From Sandarakinorhabdus glacialis (GTDB lineage Bacteria; Pseudomonadota; Alphaproteobacteria; Sphingomonadales; Sphingomonadaceae), in contig NZ_BMJM01000011.1 of the NCBI RefSeq assembly GCF_014643455.1, positions 1 through 64,000 on the forward strand: DNA of 64,000 nt, read 5' to 3'. The stretch's first letter is position 1. Each line of letters opens with the position of its first letter. This document shows positions 16,599-25,063 of this stretch, one piece after another. Under the pieces are notes generated by a model, which searched no databases, was not told the DNA's origin, and worked only from the letters and a program-made list of their open reading frames with translations. Made by a program: the position numbers and the translations under genes.

Positions 16599-17813
16599 CT
16601 ATTTGCCGGCACCGATCGACAGGTAGCGGTCGAGCTGATCGGGATCGAAACTGCGCGCATCGAAAAAGCGGTCTCCCCCGAGGATCAGCCGGCCCTGCGT
16701 CGTGCCGACAGCAAGCGGATCGGCGATCCCGCCCTCAAGTTTCGAACTGGCACCGGGCAACGGCACCCCGAGCGGCCGCAGCGCCGCGCGATAGACATCG
16801 GGCCGGAACACCCCCTGCGCGACCTGGTAATCCGCCGCGTTGGCGGTCACATGCCCGGCCCGCGCCATCTGCGCGTAGAGCCAGGCCGCCTGGCTGGTCC
16901 AGGGGAAATTCGCCGCCTCGCGGTGCTGGAACATGAAATCGGGGACGTGGACGGCGCCGTGTCCCTTGGCGAAAATGATCTGGTCGGAAATGGCGCCGCG
17001 AATGAGGCGCGCCGGACCGTCGAGATACTCGGCTCGCGACAGGATTGCGGCAATGGTGTCGAGCCGCTCCGGATCGACGAAGGCAAGGCCGGCGCGGTAC
17101 AAGGCCCGCAGCAGTTTTTCGGTCGGCGCGCGGTCCTCCATCCGCGACGTGCGCATCGCGAGCACCTTTTCGACGCCGCGCAGCCAGATCTGCGACGTCA
17201 CCGCGACGATGACACCGACGCCGCGATCGACGGCGACGCTGTTCCAGGGCTCGCCGACGCAGATGCCGTCGACCTCGCCCTCCGCCAGCGCATCGGCGGC
17301 GAAGGGCGGCGCCACCGTGACGATCTCGACGTCCGCATCGGGATCGATGCCGCAGCCCGACAGCCAATAGCGCAGCATGTAGTTGTGGCTCGAAAAGCGG
17401 TGGACGACGCCGAACCTGAGTGGCTTGCCGTCCGCGCGCGCCTCGGCAGCGACGGTTCGCAGCGCCGCACCGATCGCGGCGACATCGCCCGGCCGGCCGG
17501 CCGTCGTCACCCGTTCGGCGACACCGGGGCGCATGGTGATGGCGTTGCCGTTCAGCCCGAGCACGAACGGCACCGAAATGCTCGTGGCGGGGCGGCCCAG
17601 GCCGAGCGTCGTCGCGATCGCCAGCGGCGCCAGCATGTGCGCGGCATCGCTGTGGCCGTAAAGCAAGCGGTCGTTGACGGTCGCCCAGCTGAGGTCGCGA
17701 ACCAGCGTCAGGTCGAGCCCCTCGTCCTCGCCGAAACCGAGTTCGCGCGCCAGGATCGGCAGGGCGGCATCGACCAGCGGCATAAATCCGATGCGCAGCG
17801 GCACCATGGTCAC
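16599..17813 (-). CDS. nasS: Nitrate-sensing NasS-like protein (NrtA/CmpA fold)
   Basis: A 404-residue periplasmic-binding-protein fold of the NrtA/CmpA nitrate/bicarbonate family (IGFMPLVDAALPILARELG at the N-terminus; GYGHSDAAHML-like ligand loop, here YGHSDAAHML at about 52-61; ICVGEPWN near 185). It has no signal peptide or lipobox, so it stays in the cytoplasm. That absence and the 4-base overlap with nasT identify it as NasS, which holds NasT inactive until nitrate binds, rather than a transport protein. No nitrate ABC permease or ATPase is present nearby. Confidence 0.88.
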   Translation of the reverse strand: MTMVPLRIGFMPLVDAALPILARELGFGEDEGLDLTLVRDLSWATVNDRLLYGHSDAAHMLAPLAIATTLGLGRPATSISVPFVLGLNGNAITMRPGVAERVTTAGRPGDVAAIGAALRTVAAEARADGKPLRFGVVHRFSSHNYMLRYWLSGCGIDPDADVEIVTVAPPFAADALAEGEVDGICVGEPWNSVAVDRGVGVIVAVTSQIWLRGVEKVLAMRTSRMEDRAPTEKLLRALYRAGLAFVDPERLDTIAAILSRAEYLDGPARLIRGAISDQIIFAKGHGAVHVPDFMFQHREAANFPWTSQAAWLYAQMARAGHVTANAADYQVAQGVFRPDVYRAALRPLGVPLPGASSKLEGGIADPLAVGTTQGRLILGGDRFFDARSFDPDQLDRYLSIGAGK

Positions 17814-18388
17814 AAATCCCCCATCAGGCGGTCGGCGGTGACGATTGCATCGGCGACGTCGACGATGCGCCGGCCACTGTCCATCGCGGCCTTGCGCAGC
17901 GCCGCATAAGCCGCCGGTTCGTCGATGCCGCGCCGTTTCATCAGCAGCAGCTTGGCGGCGTCCAGCGTGTTGCGCTCGGCCAGCGCCGATCGCGCCTCGG
18001 CCAATTCGGTGCGCAACCGCGAATAGGCGCGAAACCGCCGGATCGCGAGTTCGACTACCGGGCGGATGCGCTCCTTTTTCAGGCCATCGACGACATAGGC
18101 GGAAACACCGGCATCGATGGCCGCCTCGATGCCGGCCACATCGCTCTGGTCGACGAACATCGCCACCGGCCGTGCCATGGCGCGCGACAAGGCGAACAGC
18201 TCCTCGAGTTCGTCTCGGTGCGGATTGGCGAGGTTTATCAGCACGACGTCGGGCGACATCTCCTCCAGACGGGCGGCGATGCCGTGGCGATCGACAAAGA
18301 TCGTGACGTCGCTCAGGCCGGCATCGCGCAGGCCTTCCTCGATCACCGCTGCACGGGCAGCGCTTTCATCGACAATCGCAATCCGCAA
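17810..18388 (-). CDS. nasT: ANTAR-domain antiterminator NasT
   Basis: A 192-residue protein with an N-terminal receiver-like domain (about 1-120) and a C-terminal ANTAR RNA-binding domain (about 130-190: LAERNTLDAAKLLLMKRRGIDE, AAYAALRKAAMDSGRRI). The usual phospho-acceptor position reads LINLANP, with Asn52 in place of Asp, so control is probably by NasS binding and not by phosphorylation. It would bind the leader upstream of narK and stop early termination when nitrate is present. It is the first gene of the nasTS pair; the upstream gap to alkA is only 35 bases. Confidence 0.9.
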   Translation of the reverse strand: MRIAIVDESAARAAVIEEGLRDAGLSDVTIFVDRHGIAARLEEMSPDVVLINLANPHRDELEELFALSRAMARPVAMFVDQSDVAGIEAAIDAGVSAYVVDGLKKERIRPVVELAIRRFRAYSRLRTELAEARSALAERNTLDAAKLLLMKRRGIDEPAAYAALRKAAMDSGRRIVDVADAIVTADRLMGDL

Positions 18389-18416
18389 ACCAGATCCTCA
18401 CCGCGTTGCGGCATGG

Positions 18417-18455
18417 GGCACAGCTACAGCATCGCAGCTGCGCTGTAGCTGTGCC
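18417..18455. repeat. Perfect 14-bp inverted repeat over the 3' end of alkA
   Basis: Arms 18417-18430 (GGCACAGCTACAGC) and 18442-18455 are exact reverse complements around an 11-base loop. The repeat encodes the last residues of AlkA and reaches to within 29 bases of the nasT start. There is no T run, so it may be a transcript-end hairpin or an operator for nasT. Confidence 0.7.
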
Positions 18456-19047
18456 AGAGGAAAACCGCGAGGGCGCCGCGGTGGGGGCGCCAGGGCTCGG
18501 CGAGTTCGCGGGTCAGTTTCTCGGTCGGTCGGGATTTCAGCCCGAGAATCCTGCCCAGCTCGATCTGGACGGCGAGGTCGCCGGCGGGGAAGACATCGGG
18601 GCGGCCTTCGGCGAACAGCAGATAGATTTCGGCGCTCCAGCGGCCGATGCCCTTGATCGCGGTCAGTGCGGCGATGGCCTCGTCGTCGTCGGCCGGCAGG
18701 CTGGCGAAATCGAGCTGGCCGCTGGCGACGGCCTCGGCGAGGGCGTGGACATAGACCGCCTTTTGTCCCGACAGGCCGGCGGCGCGGAGCGCTTCGTTAG
18801 GGGTGGCGGTGACGCGGGCGTGATCGTCCATGTCGCCGCCGCAGGCGATCTCGAGCCTGTCCCAGATGCTGGAGGCGGCCTTGACGCTGACCTGCTGGCC
18901 GACGATGGCGCGCATCATGGTGGCGGAGCCGCGCGGGCGCCCGCGCGGCTCGGGATAGCCGGAAGCCGCCAGGCCGATCGCCAGCGCCGGGTCGATGGCG
19001 GCGATGTGATCGAGAGAGACGCGAAGTTGCTGGGCGGTGAGCGACAT
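18424..19047 (-). CDS. DNA-3-methyladenine glycosylase II (AlkA/HhH-GPD family)
   Basis: A 207-residue glycosylase of the HhH-GPD superfamily that removes alkylated bases in DNA repair. SATMMRAIVGQQVSVKAASSIW (about 41-62) is the typical entry into the domain. The helix-hairpin-helix LTAIKGIGRWSAEIYLLFA (about 127-145) is followed by the catalytic Asp in FPAGDLAVQ (about 153-160). The protein lacks the N-terminal domain of E. coli AlkA, as in many alphaproteobacterial forms. The start at 19047 was chosen because upstream sequence on this strand is antisense to the histidine kinase gene. Confidence 0.88.
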   Translation of the reverse strand: MSLTAQQLRVSLDHIAAIDPALAIGLAASGYPEPRGRPRGSATMMRAIVGQQVSVKAASSIWDRLEIACGGDMDDHARVTATPNEALRAAGLSGQKAVYVHALAEAVASGQLDFASLPADDDEAIAALTAIKGIGRWSAEIYLLFAEGRPDVFPAGDLAVQIELGRILGLKSRPTEKLTRELAEPWRPHRGALAVFLWHSYSAAAML

Positions 19048-19167
19048 GGGCGCGCTTGTAGCGGCGGGCGCAGCGGTTCGACACCCCCCCCGCGGCGGTG
19101 CCGCAACGCACCTTCGACGGTACGGGGTATGAAGCCGGGGCCGGAATCGGCTACAACCCCGCCGACC

Positions 19168-20367
19168 ATGTTCGAAGACCTGCGCAGCCAACGCTTTTTT
19201 GCCGACAAGAATCGTGCCTTCTGGATCCTCCAGGGCGGCGGCTGGGGAGCATATCTGCTGCTGCGCGCGCTGTCGGGGCTGGCCAATTCGATGGGCGTCA
19301 GCTTCATCCTGCCGGCGATCATCGTGACCGCGACGGGGTTCTCGCTGACGCTGCTGATGGCCGCCGCCTATCGCCGGATCATCGCGATGAAGCCGATTCA
19401 TGTCTGGACGCTCAACCCGATCATCCTGCTGGCGGCGTCGGCGATCTTCTCGGTGCTCGAGGTGTGGGCGCACGCGACGTTCTACCAGCCAGGGTGGAAG
19501 CCGCAGGGCATCGAGTTCCTCGGCGCCATCCTGCTCGATTTCTCGGTGCTGGGGGCGTGGACCGGGCTGTATTACGGGATCAATTATTATTTGCTTCTCG
19601 CCGAACAGTCGGAGCGGATGGCCAATGTCGCGCGGCAGGCGAATTCGGCGCAGCTCGAGATGCTGCGCTACCAGCTCAACCCGCATTTCCTGTTCAACAC
19701 GTTGAATTCGATCTCGACTTTGGTGCTGTTGAAACAGACCGACCGCGCCAATGCCATGTTGTCGCGGCTGGCGTCGTTCCTGCGCTACAGCCTTGTCGGC
19801 GAGCGCGAGGGGCTGGCGACGATCGCGCAGGAGGCCGAGGCGTTGAAGCTTTACCTCGACATCGAGCGGACGCGGTTCGAGAGCCGGCTGCGGACCCGGT
19901 TCGATATCGCGCCGGACGTGATGGAGGCGCGGTTGCCGTCGTTGCTGTTGCAGCCGATTGTCGAAAACGCGATCAAATACGCCGTGACGCCGAGTGAGGA
20001 CGGCGCCGACATCCTCGTCGATGCGCGGCGGATGGGCGACCGGCTGGTGATCACCATCGCCGATACCGGGCCGGGGTTGGCGGCGACGCTGGCAGCGCCG
20101 ACGACGAGCCATGACGCCGGCGGCACGCAGATCGGGCTTGCCAATATTCGCGACCGATTGGCACAGGCTTATGGGGAGAACCACCGTTTCGAGCTGGCCG
20201 AAAACGCCCCCAAGGGCTTGATCGTCCTGATCGACATTCCATATCAGACGCAGAATGTCGGAGCGACCGTCGGGGGCGATGGTCGTGCCGAACTGAAGAC
20301 TGAACCGAAACTGGGGGCGCCACCAGTACCGTCCGTGTCAGGACCGCAGAGCTTCGCGGACCAATAG
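19168..20367 (+). CDS. LytS/YehU-type sensor histidine kinase
   Basis: A 399-residue membrane histidine kinase. Four hydrophobic segments (about 22-150) form the sensor part. The kinase part is the His_kinase (LytS) type: YQLNPHFLFNTLNSISTL with phospho-acceptor His173, LLLQPIVENAIKYAV as the N box (about 255-269), and ADTGPGL as the G box. It presumably phosphorylates the LytTR regulator encoded 16 bases downstream. The C-terminal 40 residues after the ATPase core are low-complexity and unlike the family. An earlier ATG at 19129 is possible; neither start has a good ribosome-binding site. Confidence 0.88.
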   Translation: MFEDLRSQRFFADKNRAFWILQGGGWGAYLLLRALSGLANSMGVSFILPAIIVTATGFSLTLLMAAAYRRIIAMKPIHVWTLNPIILLAASAIFSVLEVWAHATFYQPGWKPQGIEFLGAILLDFSVLGAWTGLYYGINYYLLLAEQSERMANVARQANSAQLEMLRYQLNPHFLFNTLNSISTLVLLKQTDRANAMLSRLASFLRYSLVGEREGLATIAQEAEALKLYLDIERTRFESRLRTRFDIAPDVMEARLPSLLLQPIVENAIKYAVTPSEDGADILVDARRMGDRLVITIADTGPGLAATLAAPTTSHDAGGTQIGLANIRDRLAQAYGENHRFELAENAPKGLIVLIDIPYQTQNVGATVGGDGRAELKTEPKLGAPPVPSVSGPQSFADQ

Positions 20368-20383
20368 AAAAGCGCCAGAAAAC

Positions 20384-21184
20384 ATGCCCATCCGCACCAT
20401 TGTCGTCGATGACGAGCCGCTTGCCATCCAGGGACTCGAACTACGCCTGCAGGCCTTCGACGACGTCGAGATCATCGATCGCTGCGCCAATGGCCGCGAA
20501 GCGATTCGCGCGATCAAGACCTTGAAGCCCGACTTGGTGTTTCTCGATATCCAGATGCCGGGGTTCGACGGGTTTTCGGTCGTCGCCGGATTGGCCGATA
20601 TCGAGCCGCCGCTGTTCGTGTTCGTGACGGCGTTCGGCCAGCATGCGTTGAAGGCGTTCGAGGCGCAGGCGGTCGATTATTTGATGAAGCCGGTCGAGGA
20701 GGACCGGTTGGCGGCGACGATCGAGCGGGTACGCCAGCGGCTGGCCGAGAAGCGCGGTCATGAGGACAGCGAGCGGCTGAAAGGCATCCTGACCGAAGTG
20801 GCGCCCGATGCGATTCCCGACGATCTGGCGGCCGAGGGCGATGCACCGTCGGCGAGCCGGTACGAACGGGTGCTCAACATCAAGGATCGCGGCCAGATTT
20901 TCCGCATCGACGTCGGGGATATCGAGCGGATCGACGCGGCCGGTGACTATATGTGCATCTATACTGCCGAGCAGACGCTGATCCTGCGCGAGACGATGAA
21001 GGACCTGGAGAAGCGGCTCGACCCGCGCAAGTTCCAGCGCATCCACCGGTCGACGATCGTCAACCTCGACAATATCAAGAGCGTCAAGCCGCATACCAAT
21101 GGCGAATGCTTTTTGGTGCTGGGGTCGAATACGCAGGTCAAGGTCAGCCGGAGCTATCGCGAGGTCGTGGCGCGGTTCCTTTGA
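20384..21184 (+). CDS. LytTR-family response regulator
   Basis: A 266-residue regulator. The receiver domain (about 1-120) has the acidic pair at residues 9-10 and the phospho-acceptor Asp55 in LVFLDIQMPGFDG, followed by the Lys of MKPVEEDRL near 106. The LytTR DNA-binding domain (about 160-266) contains INDRGQIF-like entry (IKDRGQIFRIDVGDIERI), the GDYMCIYT strand and FQRIHRSTIVNLDNIKSV. It is the partner of the upstream LytS-type kinase. Targets are unknown. The gene is followed by a long inverted repeat that may serve as terminator. Confidence 0.92.
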   Translation: MPIRTIVVDDEPLAIQGLELRLQAFDDVEIIDRCANGREAIRAIKTLKPDLVFLDIQMPGFDGFSVVAGLADIEPPLFVFVTAFGQHALKAFEAQAVDYLMKPVEEDRLAATIERVRQRLAEKRGHEDSERLKGILTEVAPDAIPDDLAAEGDAPSASRYERVLNIKDRGQIFRIDVGDIERIDAAGDYMCIYTAEQTLILRETMKDLEKRLDPRKFQRIHRSTIVNLDNIKSVKPHTNGECFLVLGSNTQVKVSRSYREVVARFL

Positions 21185-21200
21185 GACCCAATGTGGTTTC

Positions 21201-21290
21201 GTCATGCTGAACTTGTTTCAGCATCCATCGTGCGACCGGGCCAGGCTAACCTTTGCGGCGCGATGGATGCTGAAACAAGTTCAGCATGAC
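21201..21290. repeat. REP-like long inverted repeat, family 1, copy 2
   Basis: Two perfect 30-base arms (21201-21230 and 21261-21290) with the same core as the copy at 6713. It lies 16 bases after the LytTR gene stop and may end its transcript. Confidence 0.85.
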
Positions 21291-21418
21291 TAACTGTGTG
21301 TGGGGGTCTCAACCCGCCCCCCGCGGTTGAACGCTAGCCTAACAGGTATTTCAGAAATTGTTCAGGGGCGTCGCGGCACTTTGCTCATGCCCGCAGATGG
21401 GTGTTGAGGGAGAGTGGA

Positions 21419-21940
21419 ATGCGCAAGCTTTTGCTGGCCGGGATAACGGCCCTGATGATGGCCGGGCCGGTGCTGGCGGACGACAGGGATGGTCGCGGCG
21501 ACGACCGGCGCGATGACCGGCGCGAGTGGCGCGATGATCGGCGCGACGAGTGGCGCGACGAACGACGCGACGATCGCAGCGATTATCGGCGTGACGTGCG
21601 CGATGATCGGCGCGATTACTGGCGTGACGCCCGGGACGACCGGCGCGACGACCGACGCGATTATCGCAACGACTACCGGCGCGACTACCGCTGGAGCGGC
21701 AATCGCTATCGCGGCCCGGCCTACATGCATCCGCGCGGCTATGGCTATCGGAGCTGGGGCGTCGGCTACCGTGTGCCGCAGGCCTATTACGGCGATCGCT
21801 ACTGGATCGGTAATCCGGGCCAGTATCGCCTGCCGCCGGCCTATCGCGGCACGCGCTGGGTTCGGGTCGGGCCCGATGCGCTCTTGATTAGCCGGATCAA
21901 CGGCCAGGTCCTGCAGGCGGTGCGCGGGCTTTACTGGTAA
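21419..21940 (+). CDS. RcnB-family periplasmic protein with Asp/Arg repeats
   Basis: A 173-residue exported protein. The signal peptide is MRKLLLAGITALMMAGPVLA. The next 65 residues are an extreme Asp/Arg repeat (units such as DDRRD, EWRDDR, DYRRD), followed by a Tyr/Arg/Gly-rich part and a conserved C-terminal domain (GYRVPQAYYGDRYWIGNPGQ, YRLPPAYRGTRWVRVG) matching the RcnB family, linked in E. coli to nickel/cobalt homeostasis. The repeated charged region suggests a disordered linker or metal- or polymer-binding segment. The ATG at 21419 has GGGAGAG upstream. Its 3' end overlaps the convergent ubiG gene by 10 bases. Confidence 0.83.
   Translation: MRKLLLAGITALMMAGPVLADDRDGRGDDRRDDRREWRDDRRDEWRDERRDDRSDYRRDVRDDRRDYWRDARDDRRDDRRDYRNDYRRDYRWSGNRYRGPAYMHPRGYGYRSWGVGYRVPQAYYGDRYWIGNPGQYRLPPAYRGTRWVRVGPDALLISRINGQVLQAVRGLYW
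21487..21695 (+). repeat. Degenerate in-frame tandem repeat in the RcnB-like gene
   Basis: Short units around GACGACCGGCGCGAT recur with Asp/Arg/Tyr/Trp codon changes and encode the DDRRD-type repeats. The unit length is a multiple of three, so copy-number change would keep the frame. Confidence 0.7.
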
Positions 21941-22698
21941 GGCTCGGCGGTCAGGAAATAGTTGATCGAGGTGTCCGGGCCGAGGCTGAACCCCTTGCCC
22001 GGACGCCAGGTCAGCCCGGTGGTGGCGGTGACGCGCAGCCCGGCAGCGACGAGTGATTCCGACAGCTCAGGCGGCGTCATGAAACGCTGCCAGTCATGCG
22101 CGCCGCGCGGGATGCTGCGGGTGACGATCTCCGCCCCGCCGATGAGCACCGCCCAGGATGCGGCGGTACGGTTCGGCGTCGACAATATGGCGATGCCGCC
22201 GGGGGAGACGAGAGACGCCAGCGCCGCGAAGAAGCTGGCGCGGTCGGCGACATGCTCGACGACTTCGAGGCAGGTGACGATGTCGTAGCGGGCGCCCGTC
22301 GCAGCGAGCGCCTCCGCAGGGACGGCGCGATAATCGATGGCGAGACCGGACACGGCGGCGTGGGCCTGTGCCGCGGCGATGTTTTCGGGCGCCGCATCGA
22401 TGCCTGTCGTGACGGCCCCCATGCGCGCCAGGGGCTCGGTCATCAGCCCGGCGCCGCAGCCGATATCGAGCGCGGTGCGGCCTTCGAGCGGGTGGCGGCT
22501 GCGGGGGTTGGCACCAAAACGCACGACGGCGGCGTCGCGGATCAGCGCGCTGCGGACCGGCGTGATCTTGTGGAGCATCGCCGACGAGCCGCGCGGATTC
22601 CACCAGTCGGCCGCAAGATTCCCGAAAAACGCGGCTTCGGCGGGGGAGACGCTGGGCGCGCCGCCAGGGGCATCGACAGATGTCAGCGCACTGGTCAT
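21931..22698 (-). CDS. ubiG: Ubiquinone biosynthesis O-methyltransferase
   Basis: A 255-residue SAM methyltransferase that performs both O-methylations in ubiquinone synthesis. Family signatures: FFGNLAADWWNPRGSSAMLH near residues 24-43, the SAM site ALDIGCGAGLMTEPLARMG (about 75-93), VTCLEVVEHVADRASF (about 138-153), and the C-terminal TWRPGKGFSLGPDTSINYF. The ATG at 22698 is preceded by AGAGGA at proper distance; the reading to 23037 runs into the divergent lysC gene and is rejected. Confidence 0.94.
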   Translation of the reverse strand: MTSALTSVDAPGGAPSVSPAEAAFFGNLAADWWNPRGSSAMLHKITPVRSALIRDAAVVRFGANPRSRHPLEGRTALDIGCGAGLMTEPLARMGAVTTGIDAAPENIAAAQAHAAVSGLAIDYRAVPAEALAATGARYDIVTCLEVVEHVADRASFFAALASLVSPGGIAILSTPNRTAASWAVLIGGAEIVTRSIPRGAHDWQRFMTPPELSESLVAAGLRVTATTGLTWRPGKGFSLGPDTSINYFLTAEPYQ

Positions 22699-22805
22699 TG
22701 AGATCCTCTTGGGCCCGATAGGCTGGCTTGCTTGCCATCGGGCACGTGCATTTCTATCAGACCGGCAGCTTGTTACAAATACGCCCGCAAGGATAGCCGC
22801 AGACC

Positions 22806-24035
22806 ATGGCCCGCATCGTGATGAAATTCGGCGGGACCTCGATGGCCGGCTCAGAGCGTATTCGCGGCGTCGCGGCGCGGGTGAAGCGCGAAATCGACGC
22901 AGGCAACGAGGTCGCCGTCGTGGTGTCGGCGATGGCCGGCGAGACCGACCGGCTTGTCGGCTTCTGCCGCGAGGCGTCGCCGCTCGCCGATCCGCGCGAA
23001 TATGACGTCGTCGTGGCGGCCGGCGAGCAGGTGACATCGGGGTTGCTGGCGATCGCGCTGCAGGCGGCGGGCGTACCGGCGCGGTCGTGGCTCGGCTGGC
23101 AATTGCCGGTGCATTCCTCGAGCGCGCACAGCGTCGCGCGCATCGAGGGCATCGAAACCGATGGCGTGCTGGCGGCGATGGCGCGCGGCGAGGTCGCGGT
23201 CGTGCCGGGCTTCCAGGGACTGTCGGCGGAGAACCGCATCACGACATTGGGGCGCGGCGGATCGGACACGAGCGCAGTGGCGCTGGCGGCGGCATTGAAG
23301 GCGGATCGCTGCGACATCTATACCGATGTCGATGGCGTCTATACGACAGACCCGAGGATCGTGCCGCGGGCGAGGAAACTCGATCGCATTACTTACGAGG
23401 AGATGCTCGAATTGGCGTCGGTGGGGGCCAAGGTGCTGCAAACCCGCTCGGTCGAGCTGGCGATGAAGGAAAAAGTGCGGGTCCAGGTGCTGTCGAGTTT
23501 CAGCGACGCTCCGGGCACGCTGGTTGTCGATGAGGATGAAGAAATGGAACGCGAACTGATCGCCGGCGTCGCTTATGACAAGAACGAGGCCAAGGTGACG
23601 CTTGTCGGCGTGCCCGATCGTCCCGGCGTCGTGGCGGCGATTTTCGGGCCGCTGGCCGACGCCAACGTCAACGTCGACATGATCGTGCAGAACATCGCCA
23701 AGGGCGAGGGGACGACCGACGTGACGTTCACCGTGCCGCGGACGCAATTGCCGCTGTCGCTCGATGTACTGGGCAAGGCGCACGGCGATATCGGCCATGC
23801 CCAGGTGCTGTCGGATGCCAATGTGGCGAAGATTTCGGTGGTCGGCGTCGGTATGCGCAGCCACGCCGGCGTCGCAGCGACCATGTTCCGCGCGCTGGCC
23901 GATCGAGGGATCAACATCCAGGCGATCACCACGTCGGAGATCAAGGTCAGCGTGCTGATCGCCGAGGAATATGTCGAATTGGCGGTGCGGGTGCTGCACA
24001 CGGCATACGGCCTCGATTCGGAGGTTGCCGCGTGA
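22806..24035 (+). CDS. lysC: Aspartate kinase
   Basis: A 409-residue class of aspartokinase that phosphorylates aspartate, opening the lysine, threonine and methionine pathways. The kinase domain begins MKFGGTSMAGSERI and has the TLGRGGSDTSAVALA loop near 152-166. Two ACT domains close the protein (VTLVGVPDRPGVVAAIF near 265; ISVVGVGMRSHAGVAATMF near 345), which in this family bind lysine and threonine for feedback inhibition. It heads a plus-strand operon: its TGA overlaps the GTG start of the next gene. The lysA gene for the last lysine step lies at 55.5 kb. Confidence 0.95.
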   Translation: MARIVMKFGGTSMAGSERIRGVAARVKREIDAGNEVAVVVSAMAGETDRLVGFCREASPLADPREYDVVVAAGEQVTSGLLAIALQAAGVPARSWLGWQLPVHSSSAHSVARIEGIETDGVLAAMARGEVAVVPGFQGLSAENRITTLGRGGSDTSAVALAAALKADRCDIYTDVDGVYTTDPRIVPRARKLDRITYEEMLELASVGAKVLQTRSVELAMKEKVRVQVLSSFSDAPGTLVVDEDEEMERELIAGVAYDKNEAKVTLVGVPDRPGVVAAIFGPLADANVNVDMIVQNIAKGEGTTDVTFTVPRTQLPLSLDVLGKAHGDIGHAQVLSDANVAKISVVGVGMRSHAGVAATMFRALADRGINIQAITTSEIKVSVLIAEEYVELAVRVLHTAYGLDSEVAA

Positions 24036-25063
24036 CACGTCTCGACGATCTTTCGGCACGCGGGCGGGAATTCCTTGGTTCGCGCCACGCCATCATGGCC
24101 GGCGCGATGACCTGGGTTTCGGAACGCAACCTCGTCAGCGCGATCTCGAATGCCGGCGGGTTCGGGGTGATTGCCTGCGGGTCGATGACCCCGGCACTGC
24201 TCGATGGCGAGATTGCAGCGACGAAAGCGCTGACGGACAAGCCGTTCGGGGTCAATCTGATCACGCTGCATCCGCAGATGATGGAGCTGATCGCCGTCTG
24301 TGCGCGCCACCGGGTCAGCCATATCGTGCTCGCCGGCGGGCTACCTTCGGGTGCGGCGATCGAGGCGATCAAGGCGGCTGGCGCCAAGCTGATGTGTTTT
24401 GCGCCGACCGCGGCGTTGGCCAAGAAGCTCGTCCGTTCGGGCGTCGACGCCATCGTCATCGAGGGTTCCGAGGCCGGCGGCCACATCGGCCCGGTCTCGC
24501 TCGGCGTCCTTGCGCAGGAAATCCTGCCCGTCATCCGCGACGTGCCGGTCTTCGTTGCCGGCGGCATCGGCCGCGGCGCGGCGATCGCCGCCTGGCTCGA
24601 GATGGGCGCGTCCGGCGTCCAGCTCGGCACGCGCTTCGCCGCCTCGTCCGAAAGCGTCGCCCATGCCAATTTCAAAAAGGCCTTCTTCCGCGCCTCGGCC
24701 CGCGACGCCGTCGCCAGCGTCCAGCTCGACGCGCGCCTGCCGGTCATCCCCGTGCGCGCACTGAAAAACGCCGGCACCGAGGCCTTCACCGCCAAGCAGC
24801 GCGAGATCGCCGAACAGGTCGACCGCGGCGACCTCGATCTCGCCGCCGGCCAGCTGGCCATCGAACATTACTGGGCCGGCGCCCTCCGCCGCGCCGTGGT
24901 CGATGGCGACATCGAGAACGGCAGCGTCATGGCTGGGCAGTCGGTCGGCATGGTGACGAAGGAACAGGGCGTCGCCGAAATCATCGACGAACTCGTCGCC
25001 GAGGCCGAGGCCGCGCTCGATACGCGTGTAGCCGGCCCCGTCCGGCTGGTAACGGCTGCCTGA
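24032..25063 (+). CDS. Nitronate monooxygenase-like flavoprotein (NPD family)
   Basis: A 343-residue FMN-dependent TIM-barrel protein of the 2-nitropropane dioxygenase/enoyl-reductase II (FabK-like) family. Visible motifs are AGAMTWVSERNLVSAISNAGGFGVIA near the N-terminus, the FMN-binding IVIEGSEAGGHIGP near 143-156, and VFVAGGIGRGAAIAAWLEMG near 175-194. The real substrate (nitronate, enoyl-ACP or other) cannot be told. It starts with GTG at 24032 inside the lysC stop (GTGA) and its TGA shares one base with the ptsP ATG, so the three genes are translationally coupled. No functional link with them is known. Confidence 0.85.
   Translation: MTRLDDLSARGREFLGSRHAIMAGAMTWVSERNLVSAISNAGGFGVIACGSMTPALLDGEIAATKALTDKPFGVNLITLHPQMMELIAVCARHRVSHIVLAGGLPSGAAIEAIKAAGAKLMCFAPTAALAKKLVRSGVDAIVIEGSEAGGHIGPVSLGVLAQEILPVIRDVPVFVAGGIGRGAAIAAWLEMGASGVQLGTRFAASSESVAHANFKKAFFRASARDAVASVQLDARLPVIPVRALKNAGTEAFTAKQREIAEQVDRGDLDLAAGQLAIEHYWAGALRRAVVDGDIENGSVMAGQSVGMVTKEQGVAEIIDELVAEAEAALDTRVAGPVRLVTAA

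Noticed and set aside
16599-17813. NrtA-like protein as part of a nitrate ABC importer
   Set aside because: No signal peptide and no permease or ATPase genes; overlap with nasT indicates the sensor NasS.
21487-21695. Regular short repeats that could suggest a CRISPR array
   Set aside because: The repeats are contiguous, degenerate and in frame inside an exported protein gene; there are no spacers or cas genes.
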